From assembly GCA_000431275.1 (NCBI GenBank), contig HF989223.1:10828-49956 (forward strand): DNA of 39,129 bases, given 5' to 3'. The DNA is from Prevotella sp. CAG:755 (GTDB taxonomy: Bacteria > Bacteroidota > Bacteroidia > Bacteroidales > Bacteroidaceae). Each line of letters starts with the position of its first letter. The stretch's first letter is position 1. Both the position numbers and the translations under genes were made by a program. Of this stretch, positions 32,051 through 39,129 are shown piece by piece. The notes under the pieces are model-generated. The model searched no databases, had not been told where the DNA came from, and saw only the letters and a program-made list of their open reading frames with translations.

Positions 32051-33946
32051 ATGTCCATCTTCAACTATCAGCCACGGGCGTCGCACGAGGTGCGGATAGG
32101 CCACCGCCCGCTCGGAGGCGACCATCCGCTCCGCCTGCAAAGCATGACCACAGCGGCCACCACAGACACGGAAGCCTGTGTGGCACAGTGCAAACGTATC
32201 TTCGACGCCGGCGCCGACTACGTCCGACTGACCACACAAGGCGTCCGCGAGGCCGAAAACCTGCGCGCCATCCGCGACCGCCTCCACGCCGACGGCTACG
32301 ACCGTCCCCTCGTGGCCGACGTGCACTTCAATCCCGACGTGGCCGACGTGGCGGCCGCCATAGTGGACAAGGTGCGCATCAACCCGGGCAACTACGTCGA
32401 CCCGGCACGCCGGTTCAAACACCTTGAATATACGGACGAAGAATACGCTGCCGAACTCGAAAGGTTAGAAGCACGTTTCTGCCGCCTGCTCGCCATATGC
32501 CGCAAACACGGCACGGCACTGCGCATCGGCGTGAACCACGGTTCGCTCTCCGACCGCATCATGAGCCGCTACGGCGACACTCCCGAAGGCATCGTCGAAA
32601 GCTGCATGGAATTTCTGCGTGTCTGCCAGCGCGACGGATTCGCCGACGTGGTGGTCTCCATCAAAGCCAGCAACACCGTGGTGATGGTCCGCTCGGTACG
32701 CCTGCTCTGCCACGCCATGCAGGCAGAAGGAATGGACTTCCCGCTCCACCTCGGCGTGACCGAAGCCGGCGAAGGCGAGGACGGCCGCATACGGAGCGCC
32801 GCTGGCATCGGAGCCCTGCTGGCCGACGGCATAGGCGACACGCTGCGCGTTTCGTTGAGCGAGGAACCCGAACAGGAAGTGCCTGTGGCCTACAAGCTGG
32901 CTGCATACGTTGTGCGCCGTGCCGGACACGAATTCATCCCCGGCACACCTGCCCCGGCCTTTGACTACCTCCGCCCCGAACGTAGGCCGACTTGCCCCGT
33001 GCTGAACATCGGCGGCACGAACGTACCCGTCGTCATCAGCGTCCGGCTGGCTGGAAAAACAGTCAGGGCGACAGAAAATCCTATCGCTGCGACAGAAAAT
33101 CCAGACACGGCAGCAGTCAGCCCGGACTATATTTACTGTGGCGCCCAGCTGCCTTCCGCAGCCGACCGCGAGAGCTGCCCCTACCTCGTCGACGCTCCTG
33201 CATGGACGGGTGAGGCCGACACTTATCCCGTCTTCACGCCCGAAACGCTGTGGGCACTGTCCATGAACTCCGCCCCGGCCAAGTTCCTCTTTCTCTCCTA
33301 TCCCGCGATGGACGAAGAAGTGCGGGCCTGCCTTCGCCATCACCCGGAAGTGGTAGTCATTGCCCAATCCGACCATGCCAACCGACAAGGCGAACTGCGT
33401 GCCCTCGTGCATGAACTCTGGCGTGAACAACTGACAAATCCCGTCGTCGTATTCCAACATTTCAACCACCCGGCCAGCGAAACGGAAGACCTCATGCTCG
33501 AAGCCGCCGCAGAGACTGGAAACCTCATCTTTGACGGCCTGCTCGATGGACTTATGCTCTGCAACCTGAATAAGCCGGGCGAAAGTCCTATCGCTCCCCA
33601 ACGCGTGGACGACATAGCGTTCGGCATCCTGCAAGCCACACGTGCCCGCACCACCCGTACGGAATACATCAGCTGTCCGGGATGCGGACGTACGCTCTAC
33701 GACCTGCAAACTGCCGTCGCCCGTGTCAAGGCGGCAACCTCCCACCTTGTCGGCCTGAAAATAGCTGTCATGGGTTGCATCGTTAACGGGCCGGGCGAGA
33801 TGGCCGACGCCGATTACGGCTACGTCGGCGCCGCGCGTGGCAAAGTAAGCCTCTATCGCGGCAAACTCTGCGTCGAGCGCAACGTTCCCGAAGCCGAGGC
33901 CGTCGATCGCTTACTCCGCCTCATCGAAACAGACGGGCGAGGGTAA
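32051..33946 (+). CDS. ispG: 4-hydroxy-3-methylbut-2-en-1-yl diphosphate synthase, long form
   Basis: IspG (GcpE) reduces MEcPP to HMBPP in the MEP isoprenoid pathway with a [4Fe-4S] cluster. This is the 631-residue three-domain form of Bacteroidetes and plants: a TIM barrel (about 1-290), an inserted middle domain, and the C-terminal iron-sulfur domain. Cluster ligands are Cys542 and Cys545 in SCPGCGRTLYDL and Cys576 in MGCIVNGPGEMADADYGYVG, whose Glu completes the site. N-terminal ARSHEVRIG-type residues and RINPGNYVD are intact. Between the barrel and the middle domain, residues about 334-358 (GKTVRATENPIAATENP then DTAAVSPD) are a 7-residue repeat coded by the same 21-base repeat family found between genes. 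It is the last gene of the rpoN row and is followed by a strong terminator. Confidence 0.96.
   Translation: MSIFNYQPRASHEVRIGHRPLGGDHPLRLQSMTTAATTDTEACVAQCKRIFDAGADYVRLTTQGVREAENLRAIRDRLHADGYDRPLVADVHFNPDVADVAAAIVDKVRINPGNYVDPARRFKHLEYTDEEYAAELERLEARFCRLLAICRKHGTALRIGVNHGSLSDRIMSRYGDTPEGIVESCMEFLRVCQRDGFADVVVSIKASNTVVMVRSVRLLCHAMQAEGMDFPLHLGVTEAGEGEDGRIRSAAGIGALLADGIGDTLRVSLSEEPEQEVPVAYKLAAYVVRRAGHEFIPGTPAPAFDYLRPERRPTCPVLNIGGTNVPVVISVRLAGKTVRATENPIAATENPDTAAVSPDYIYCGAQLPSAADRESCPYLVDAPAWTGEADTYPVFTPETLWALSMNSAPAKFLFLSYPAMDEEVRACLRHHPEVVVIAQSDHANRQGELRALVHELWREQLTNPVVVFQHFNHPASETEDLMLEAAAETGNLIFDGLLDGLMLCNLNKPGESPIAPQRVDDIAFGILQATRARTTRTEYISCPGCGRTLYDLQTAVARVKAATSHLVGLKIAVMGCIVNGPGEMADADYGYVGAARGKVSLYRGKLCVERNVPEAEAVDRLLRLIETDGRG
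33049..33132. repeat. 21-base-period array, site 8, in frame inside ispG
   Basis: Cores at 33049 (GGC), 33070 (GAC), 33091 (GAC) and 33112, exact 21-base steps. Two units share GACAGAAAATCC. The reading frame of ispG is kept because each unit is seven codons. The same cores begin site 6's units (for example the preceding AACAGTCAGGGC resembles AACGGTCAGGGC at 23483). Confidence 0.85.
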
Positions 33947-33971
33947 GACCACGCCTGCACATCAGTTCATT

Positions 33972-34021
33972 AAAGCATCTTCCCCCGCACAGACATCGTT
34001 CTGCACGGGGGAAGATGCTTT
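33972..34021. terminator. bidirectional terminator between ispG and nadA
   Basis: AAAGCATCTTCCCCCG (33972-33987) pairs perfectly with CGGGGGAAGATGCTTT (34006-34021), loop 18 bases, A and T runs at the feet. Both flanking genes end here, 26 and 39 bases away. Confidence 0.88.
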
Positions 34022-34059
34022 ACGTATTATTCAGACAAGTTTCCGTAAACTTGCGGGTC

Positions 34060-35004
34060 TTACTTGCTCATTTCAAGCATACGTTGGATAGGCTTGACGG
34101 CCTTTTCGGCGATATCGGCGGGCACTTGAATTTCCGGCTGTCCGTCACGAAGACAGGCATAGACCTTTTCGAGCGTGTTAAGGCGCATATAGCTGCATTC
34201 GTTGCAGGCACAACCGGGTTCGTCCGGCGGAACAGGGATGAACGTCTTGTCCGGGCATTTTTTCTTCATCTCGTGCAAAATGCCGCTCTCCGTAGCCACG
34301 AGGAACTCTCGTTCCGTGCTTTCAACAGCATACTTCAACAGGGCAGCCGTAGAGCCGACCACGTCGGCCAGCCGCAGCACCGCGCCCCGGCACTCAGGGT
34401 GAGCCAGGACTTTGGCGCCGGGATGCTGCTGTTTGAGGGCTATTATCTTTTCGACAGAAAAGCGTTCGTGCACATGACAAGCTCCGTCCCAAAGAAGCAT
34501 CTGCCGCCCTGTGATGGCGTTGATATACGATCCGAGGTTGCGGTCAGGACCAAAGATTATTTTCGCATCCTTCGGGAAACTCTCGACAATCTGCCGGGCA
34601 TTGCTCGACGTGACTACGACGTCCGTGACAGCCTTAGTGGCGGCCGAAGTGTTGACATACGAAATCACGGTATGGTCCGGATGTGCATGGACAAAGTCAG
34701 CAAATTTGTCAGCAGGACAGCTTTCGGCCAGCGAGCAGGTCGCAGTGGCATCGGGAACGAGGACAGTTTTCCCGGGACAGAGAATCTTACACGTCTCTCC
34801 CATGAAATGGACACCACACATAACGATGATGTCGGCGGTCGTCGTGGCAGCCTTTTGGGCCAGTGCGAGCGAATCACCCACGAAGTCAGCGATGTCCTGC
34901 ACGTCGCCTTCCGTATAATAGTGAGCCAGTAAAACGGCATTTTTCTCCTTGGCCAATTCGCGGATGGCCTGCTTCAATGTTTCTTTCGACTGCATCTGAT
35001 TCAT
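34060..35004 (-). CDS. nadA: quinolinate synthase
   Basis: NadA condenses iminoaspartate with dihydroxyacetone phosphate to quinolinate, the second step of NAD synthesis, with a [4Fe-4S] cluster. The 314-residue protein has AHYYTEGDVQDIADFVGDSL, the first cluster ligand Cys63 in MCGVHFMGET, VLVPDATATCSLAESCP, the second ligand Cys205 in AHPECRGAV and the third in the CACNECSYM segment (265-273). An ATG three codons downstream is a possible alternative start. It follows ilvA after 8 bases, so it is last in the rhomboid-endonuclease-ilvA-nadA run. Its partner nadB is at 8289-9878 on the other strand. Confidence 0.96.
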   Translation of the reverse strand: MNQMQSKETLKQAIRELAKEKNAVLLAHYYTEGDVQDIADFVGDSLALAQKAATTTADIIVMCGVHFMGETCKILCPGKTVLVPDATATCSLAESCPADKFADFVHAHPDHTVISYVNTSAATKAVTDVVVTSSNARQIVESFPKDAKIIFGPDRNLGSYINAITGRQMLLWDGACHVHERFSVEKIIALKQQHPGAKVLAHPECRGAVLRLADVVGSTAALLKYAVESTEREFLVATESGILHEMKKKCPDKTFIPVPPDEPGCACNECSYMRLNTLEKVYACLRDGQPEIQVPADIAEKAVKPIQRMLEMSK

Positions 35005-35012
35005 TGTTATGC

Positions 35013-36215
35013 CTATTTTTCTTGTATGATGTAGTAACCGGCCTGCTCAATACCCTGATGGATTTCGTGGATATGGTCGGCGTTTCGCGTTTCGAGCACA
35101 ATGCGCAAATTGCAGGAGTTCACGTCAGGACTCTCGCCGTTGCGTTCATGATGGACAGAGATGATGTTGGCACCGAAACGGACAATGACATTGCAAAGAC
35201 CGAGCAAGGAACCCGGGCGGTCGGGCATTTCGATGAGCATCTCGGTTGTTCGTCCGCCTTTCATAAGACCACGGTTGATGACCCGGCTGAGAATCGTCAC
35301 GTCGATATTGCCGCCACTCACGATGCAGCAGACGTGTTTACCGGCCAGTTCAATCTTGTTGAACATTGCGGCTGCCACGCTTACCGCTCCGGCTCCCTCG
35401 GCAATCAATTTGTGGTGTTCGATGAGCGCAAGGATAGCGGCACAAATTTCGTCCTCACTGACCGTCACAATTTCATCTACGTACTGCTGGCACAAAGCAA
35501 AGGTGTTTTTTCCGGGTTCTTTGACTGCAATGCCATCCGCAATAGTCAGCACCGACGGCAGGCATTCAATCTGGTTGTGCCCTATGCTCGTGGCCATGCT
35601 CGCCGCACCCTCAGCCTGCACCCCGACGATACGCACTTCGGGCTTTAAGCTCTTAATGGCGAAAGCTACGCCGGCAGCCAGTCCGCCGCCTCCGATAGGC
35701 ACGATGACAACGTCGAGATTAGGTAAGTCGTTGAGAATTTCCATCCCGACAGACCCCTGCCCGGCTATCACATACTCGTCGTCGAACGGATGTATGAACG
35801 TCATGCCGCGCTCGGCGTTGATTTCAAGCGCCCGGCGGTAAGCATCGTCATACACACCGTCGACCAAGCATATTTCGGCGCCAAGTTCACGTGTCGCCTC
35901 GACCTTGCTGATAGGTGCCCCGGCCGGCATGCAGATCAGTGCGGGAATGCCATAACGCCGGGCAGCCAGAGCTACGCCCTGCGCGTGATTGCCGGCAGAA
36001 CAAGCGATGACGCCGCGTTGTTTTTCTTCCGCCGAAAGCTGAGATATTTTGAAACCGGCGCCTCTTACTTTGAACGAACCTGTCACTTGAAGATTTTCTG
36101 GTTTCAGGTATACATCACAAAGCGGATTTATCTTATCCGTGTGTATCAGGCTAGTGTGTCTCACAACATCGGCGAGCACTGTGGTGGCCTTATAGACTGT
36201 ATCGAGTGTCAGCAT
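35013..36215 (-). CDS. ilvA: threonine ammonia-lyase
   Basis: This PLP enzyme deaminates threonine to 2-oxobutanoate, the entry to isoleucine synthesis or threonine breakdown. The 400-residue protein has the PLP lysine Lys49 in ENLQVTGSFKVRGAG, the substrate loop SAGNHAQG, the phosphate-binding GGGGLAAG and SGGNIDV. The C-terminal ACT-like domain (about 325-400, EMLIEMPDRPGSLLGLCNVI) is single, as in the shorter TdcB-like/ACT form of many Bacteroidetes, not the long double-ACT IlvA of E. coli. Whether it is biosynthetic or catabolic cannot be told. It starts 22 bases after the stop of the endonuclease/phosphatase gene. Confidence 0.92.
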   Translation of the reverse strand: MLTLDTVYKATTVLADVVRHTSLIHTDKINPLCDVYLKPENLQVTGSFKVRGAGFKISQLSAEEKQRGVIACSAGNHAQGVALAARRYGIPALICMPAGAPISKVEATRELGAEICLVDGVYDDAYRRALEINAERGMTFIHPFDDEYVIAGQGSVGMEILNDLPNLDVVIVPIGGGGLAAGVAFAIKSLKPEVRIVGVQAEGAASMATSIGHNQIECLPSVLTIADGIAVKEPGKNTFALCQQYVDEIVTVSEDEICAAILALIEHHKLIAEGAGAVSVAAAMFNKIELAGKHVCCIVSGGNIDVTILSRVINRGLMKGGRTTEMLIEMPDRPGSLLGLCNVIVRFGANIISVHHERNGESPDVNSCNLRIVLETRNADHIHEIHQGIEQAGYYIIQEK

Positions 36216-36237
36216 AGTAGTAATGAGAATGATAGTC

Positions 36238-37347
36238 TTATTTTTTCGTATCTATGCGTTTGAAATTACAATAAAGGGGATAGTGGTCCGAAACGACGAT
36301 GCTCTTATCCACACAAGCGCCATAGGGACGCAGGTCGGGGGAGCAGAACATATTGTCGATGCGTACAAAGATGGCGTCACGGTTGAACGAACGCCCGACG
36401 CCCTGCCCGGTGGCCACGTATGCGTCAGTCAGTCCTTCGGCCATACGATGACGGCTGTACGAGATAGGAGTATCGTTGAAATCGCCGCATACAACAGTCG
36501 AACGGCCCCGGCGATGCGCAAAAACGTAGCGGGCCACAGAATCAGCCTGCACGGCGCGGGCCACGGTGGCTTCGGCTATCTTCGGAACCAGCTGGCGTAT
36601 GCCTTGTTTCATCGGAGCATCGTCAGGATCTTTCACTATTTTCTTATACATCTCACGGTCAGCCGGGCCGAGTTTGTTCGACGCCAGATGATTGTTGACA
36701 ACGAGCAGGGTATCGCCCTGCTTCAACACTATTTCATAAGCTACCGACGCGTTGAAACCCACTCGGTAGACGACTTCACGGCTTACGATCGGGTATTTCG
36801 AAAAGCAGCCAAGGTTGTTGTTGAAGTTGAGGTTGAGTGTGTCGCGGTAAGGATAGGCATCACGGAGTAAGGGGGTGATGTGCCTGTCCCACTCGGTGGG
36901 CGATGTGTGTCCCTCCTGAAAACATATTACGTCGGCTCCGGATTGAAGCATATACTGCGCCACAATGTTGCGGTCTTTTTCGTCGTGCGCGCCGCTACCG
37001 AATTGAAGCGTGTTGTACGTGAGCACCCGCAGGCTATGCTTGGGCGGAGGCGAGGGGATATTGACAGGTACGTAGCGCCGTATGCTCATCACGCACGTCA
37101 GCAGTCCCAGCAACGTGATCCAGGCAATACGCCGGGCAAAAAGCAAAGAAGCGACAAAGAGCAGGACTGTACCGCCGAGGAACATAGGAAATGTCAATCC
37201 CAAAACGCCGACGTAACGAAACGTGACAGGCGAAACATATTGTGAACCTGCGGCAATCCAAAGTCCCACGACTGAACACCATCCCGCACCGGCCATCAGC
37301 CGGGCGAACCAACTGAGAGGACGACGTTTTGGCTTACGGGCAGGCAT
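36238..37347 (-). CDS. membrane-anchored endonuclease/exonuclease/phosphatase family protein
   Basis: The family cleaves phosphodiesters or phosphomonoesters of nucleic acids, lipids or inositides. The 369-residue protein has three membrane segments in the first about 95 residues, then the catalytic domain, probably facing the periplasm. Motifs in order: RVLTYNTLQFG, VICFQEGHTSP (metal-binding Glu), VVNNHLASN (His), VVCGDFNDTPIS (Asp and Asn) and VVSDHYPLYCNF (final Asp-His). All catalytic residues are present. This membrane-tethered form is common in Bacteroidetes; substrate unknown. It lies 14 bases after the rhomboid gene and 22 bases before ilvA. Confidence 0.87.
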   Translation of the reverse strand: MPARKPKRRPLSWFARLMAGAGWCSVVGLWIAAGSQYVSPVTFRYVGVLGLTFPMFLGGTVLLFVASLLFARRIAWITLLGLLTCVMSIRRYVPVNIPSPPPKHSLRVLTYNTLQFGSGAHDEKDRNIVAQYMLQSGADVICFQEGHTSPTEWDRHITPLLRDAYPYRDTLNLNFNNNLGCFSKYPIVSREVVYRVGFNASVAYEIVLKQGDTLLVVNNHLASNKLGPADREMYKKIVKDPDDAPMKQGIRQLVPKIAEATVARAVQADSVARYVFAHRRGRSTVVCGDFNDTPISYSRHRMAEGLTDAYVATGQGVGRSFNRDAIFVRIDNMFCSPDLRPYGACVDKSIVVSDHYPLYCNFKRIDTKK

Positions 37348-37361
37348 AAAAGAAGCTATTG

Positions 37362-38306
37362 TTATTTGTTGCTGTAATCAAAAAGATCTTTCTTCTCCTG
37401 TGCGGTCAGACTGTCGTAGCCCGAGCGTTTCACCTTGTCGAGGATGTGATCAATACGTTCCTCACGGGCTTTCTTACGGGCGTTATAGTCGTAATCGGCC
37501 GTGCGGTCTTTGAACTTGCGTGTCGACCGGCTGGTGCGAAGACGGCCGAAAAAACCTTTCATGCGGAGACGGAAATCTTCGAAATGCGACTTCTTGCGAC
37601 GGGGCGGCTGGTAGTTTTCCCAACCTGTGAAACCGCCTCCACGCGGTCCTTGATGATGGCGCCAGTAAAGGATGAGCAACCAACCGAAAAGCATACCGCC
37701 AAGATGGGCGAAGTGGGCAATGTTTCCACCACTTGAACTGAACGCCGAGAACAGTTCGATGGCGGCATATCCAATGACGAAGTATTTTGCTTTCAAGGGA
37801 ATGGGCGGAATGAGCAGCATGATGCGCTCGTTCGGGAACGTCATGCCGAACGCCAGCAGTACACCGTAACATGCGCCCGAGGCACCTATCGTGGTCCACA
37901 AGTTGAGGTACATGTCTTTCGGCATAAGGTAACCATCGATGGACACCATCTCGTATGCCGCCAAGCCCTGTACGCCATACTGCCCGAACTGGAAGAGCTC
38001 CTGCATCAGTCCCGCACCGACGCCGCAGACGAAATAGAAAAGCAGGAAGCGCTTCGGACCGAACACCTGCTCTATGATGCGGCCGAACATCCACAGCGAG
38101 AACATATTGAAAAAGAGATGGAAGATACCACCGTGCAGGAACATGTACGTCACCAACTGCCAGATCTTGAAGTCGCTGGCCAAGATGAAATGAAGTCCGA
38201 ACAAGTTTGTCAGATCGACGCCATAGCGTTCAAAGACAAGCTGGGCGAGATAAACAAGTACGTTGATGATGAGCAGGTTCTTGGTGATTGGAGGCAACTG
38301 GTTCAT
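37362..38306 (-). CDS. rhomboid family intramembrane serine protease
   Basis: Rhomboids cut membrane proteins inside the bilayer. The 314-residue protein has six core membrane helices. The catalytic Ser143 is in GASGACYGVL and His201 in AHFAHLGGMLFG. The L1-loop and oxyanion-side motif HGGIFHLFFNMFSLWMFG (about 58-75) is complete. A soluble C-terminal tail (about 220-314) is basic and ends in a helical motif HILDKVKRSGYDSLTAQEKK, a cytoplasmic domain often seen on Bacteroidetes rhomboids. It is the first gene of a four-gene minus-strand run and lies next to the DnaA-box cluster. Confidence 0.93.
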   Translation of the reverse strand: MNQLPPITKNLLIINVLVYLAQLVFERYGVDLTNLFGLHFILASDFKIWQLVTYMFLHGGIFHLFFNMFSLWMFGRIIEQVFGPKRFLLFYFVCGVGAGLMQELFQFGQYGVQGLAAYEMVSIDGYLMPKDMYLNLWTTIGASGACYGVLLAFGMTFPNERIMLLIPPIPLKAKYFVIGYAAIELFSAFSSSGGNIAHFAHLGGMLFGWLLILYWRHHQGPRGGGFTGWENYQPPRRKKSHFEDFRLRMKGFFGRLRTSRSTRKFKDRTADYDYNARKKAREERIDHILDKVKRSGYDSLTAQEKKDLFDYSNK

Positions 38307-38328
38307 AGGCTGTTCTTTCTGTCGGCGG

Positions 38329-38336
38329 CAAAGTTA
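38329..38336 (-). promoter_or_regulatory. -7 element before the rhomboid gene
   Basis: TAACTTTG on the minus strand, 23 bases before the ATG at 38306. The matching TTG at the usual distance is not evident. Confidence 0.45.
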
Positions 38337-38411
38337 GTGCAAACAAGCGGAAAGGCAGGCGAAATGCCGAAAGAATTTCGCCGGAACGTCCAAATGAGAA
38401 GCCTCCCTTAA

Positions 38412-38432
38412 CTTAAAAAATTGTTTTTTAAG
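38412..38432. repeat. AT-rich perfect palindrome
   Basis: CTTAAAAAA (38412-38420) and TTTTTTAAG (38424-38432) around TTG. It could be a terminator foot, a DNA-unwinding stretch or an operator; it lies between the rhomboid promoter and the DnaA-box cluster. Confidence 0.5.
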
Positions 38433-38512
38433 CAGTCACCATGAGTATGACTGTCTTACGCATGCTCATTTCCTCATGCGCCTTTCCGATCAGACAGATG
38501 CGTATAAAAACC

Positions 38513-38970
38513 GGTGGATAACACCGTGGAGAAAACCGGGAAAAGCGCTGGAAAAGTATCGGAAAAACTATGGCGGAGGCGAACGTAGGACGTATCAGGT
38601 TATTCGATTTCTTTTCCACTTCTTCACAGGGGTTTTCCGCCTTTTCCCCTAAGTTTATCCCCCGGTCTGAAATTTTTTTTTCAACGGGCAGAAAGTTTTC
38701 CACAGCATGTGGATAAAATCGGGCTTTTTGCGTCAAAACTCCTGCATACAAAAGAAAAAACAATACTTTGAAAGCAGTGGATAAACGGGCTTCCGCCGGT
38801 GAATAAAACACTGTTTCCAAAATGAGCAAGTCTTTTCGTCAAAACTTATCCACCGTTTCCACAGCCTTTATCCTACGCATTGTTTTTTCATATATCTTCA
38901 AATAAAACTTAACAAGTTCATTCATCAAAAAAATAAAGAACTTGTTGTGAATAACTCTATATGTGGAAAA
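38513..38970. other. cluster of DnaA-box-like sequences, candidate replication origin
   Basis: Exact TTATNCACA matches: TGTGGATAA (38708-38716) and TGTGAATAA (38946-38954). One-mismatch matches: GGTGGATAA (38513-38521), TTTTCCACA (38696-38704), AGTGGATAA (38776-38784), TTATCCACC (38846-38854) and TGTGGAAAA (38962-38970). Weaker ones lie at 38655 (TTATCCCCC), 38798 (GGTGAATAA) and 38856. The pair at 38696-38716 is an inverted pair three bases apart. An AT-rich stretch (about 38875-38945) separates the last boxes. No gene is credible here. dnaA is not in the window; in Bacteroidales it is often away from the origin. Confidence 0.6.
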
Positions 38971-39129
38971 ACGTGATGGCTTAATAGAAAGCGCAAGCCA
39001 ACATGAAGTTTCATCCGGATCGGCTTTGAAAGAAGCTGGAACGGTTAAACAAAACGGAATGGCTGTTTTGATTCATTCAGCAAGACGTTTTAATTATAGC
39101 TGAATTCAACTTGCAAATGCAACAGAATT
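38971..39129. other. gene-free right end
   Basis: No open frame of interest, repeat or promoter was recognised here; the sequence is more AT-rich than the rest of the window. Confidence 0.4.

Noticed and set aside
38428..38829. Minus-strand frame of 133 codons
   Set aside because: It spans the DnaA-box cluster, has no coding character and no promoter.

Overview
The window looks like chromosomal DNA of a GC-rich member of the Bacteroidales, most likely Prevotellaceae. Start sites lack clear Shine-Dalgarno sequences. Several transcription starts fit the Bacteroidetes promoter (TTG, about 19-21 bases, TAnnTTTG). One secreted protein ends in the short type IX secretion tail typical of Prevotella relatives. 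The gene blocks acpP-fabF-rnc and rpoN-(PAP2)-purE-ispG are arrangements I know from this order. No tRNA, rRNA, CRISPR, transposase or phage gene was seen.

Layout, left to right: (1) the start of a PduO-type cobalamin adenosyltransferase and an upstream methyltransferase-like gene (1-960, minus); (2) a gene-free stretch with a perfect promoter, a short transcript and two terminators (about 1150-1530); (3) acpP-fabF-rnc (1650-4277, minus); (4) a CoA-transferase and a YidE-type transporter (4578-7843, minus); (5) nadB and a secreted GH2 beta-galactosidase (8289-12397, plus); (6) mutS and a SpoU-type RNA methyltransferase (12666-15870, minus); (7) a 4.2-kb segment (15893-20093) holding one type IX secretion cargo gene inside mirror-image repeat blocks; (8) rmuC, then a leaderless-style epimerase and a PAP2-family gene (20110-23446, plus); (9) a minus-strand run GH3 - Ig-like lipoprotein - DUF3108 - pdxB (28905 down to 23566); (10) rpoN - membrane PAP2-like - purE - ispG (29366-33946, plus); (11) rhomboid - endonuclease/phosphatase - ilvA - nadA (38306 down to 34060, minus); (12) a gene-free end with a cluster of DnaA-box-like sequences, a candidate origin (38513-38970).

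The most unusual feature is a family of tandem arrays with an exact 21-base period. There are eight in 39 kb. Seven lie between transcription units and one lies in frame inside ispG, where 21 bases equal seven codons. Units vary around GACAGGAAATCC...ACGGCT. In some intergenic arrays, oppositely oriented units form hairpins followed by five Ts, so the arrays seem to supply terminators. Two arrays are near-identical in inverted orientation on either side of the cargo gene. Outside them lie REP-like palindromes, 105-base tandem repeats and a 52-base promoter-bearing repeat that is perfectly conserved in inverted orientation at both ends of the 4.2-kb segment.

Metabolically the window fits an anaerobe that makes succinate and propionate. 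The adenosyltransferase would supply the B12 cofactor of methylmalonyl-CoA mutase, and the CoA-transferase would recycle CoA between acetate, propionate and succinate. NAD synthesis (nadB, nadA), PLP synthesis (pdxB), isoprenoid synthesis (ispG), purine synthesis (purE), fatty acid synthesis (acpP, fabF) and DNA repair (mutS, rmuC) are represented by single steps.
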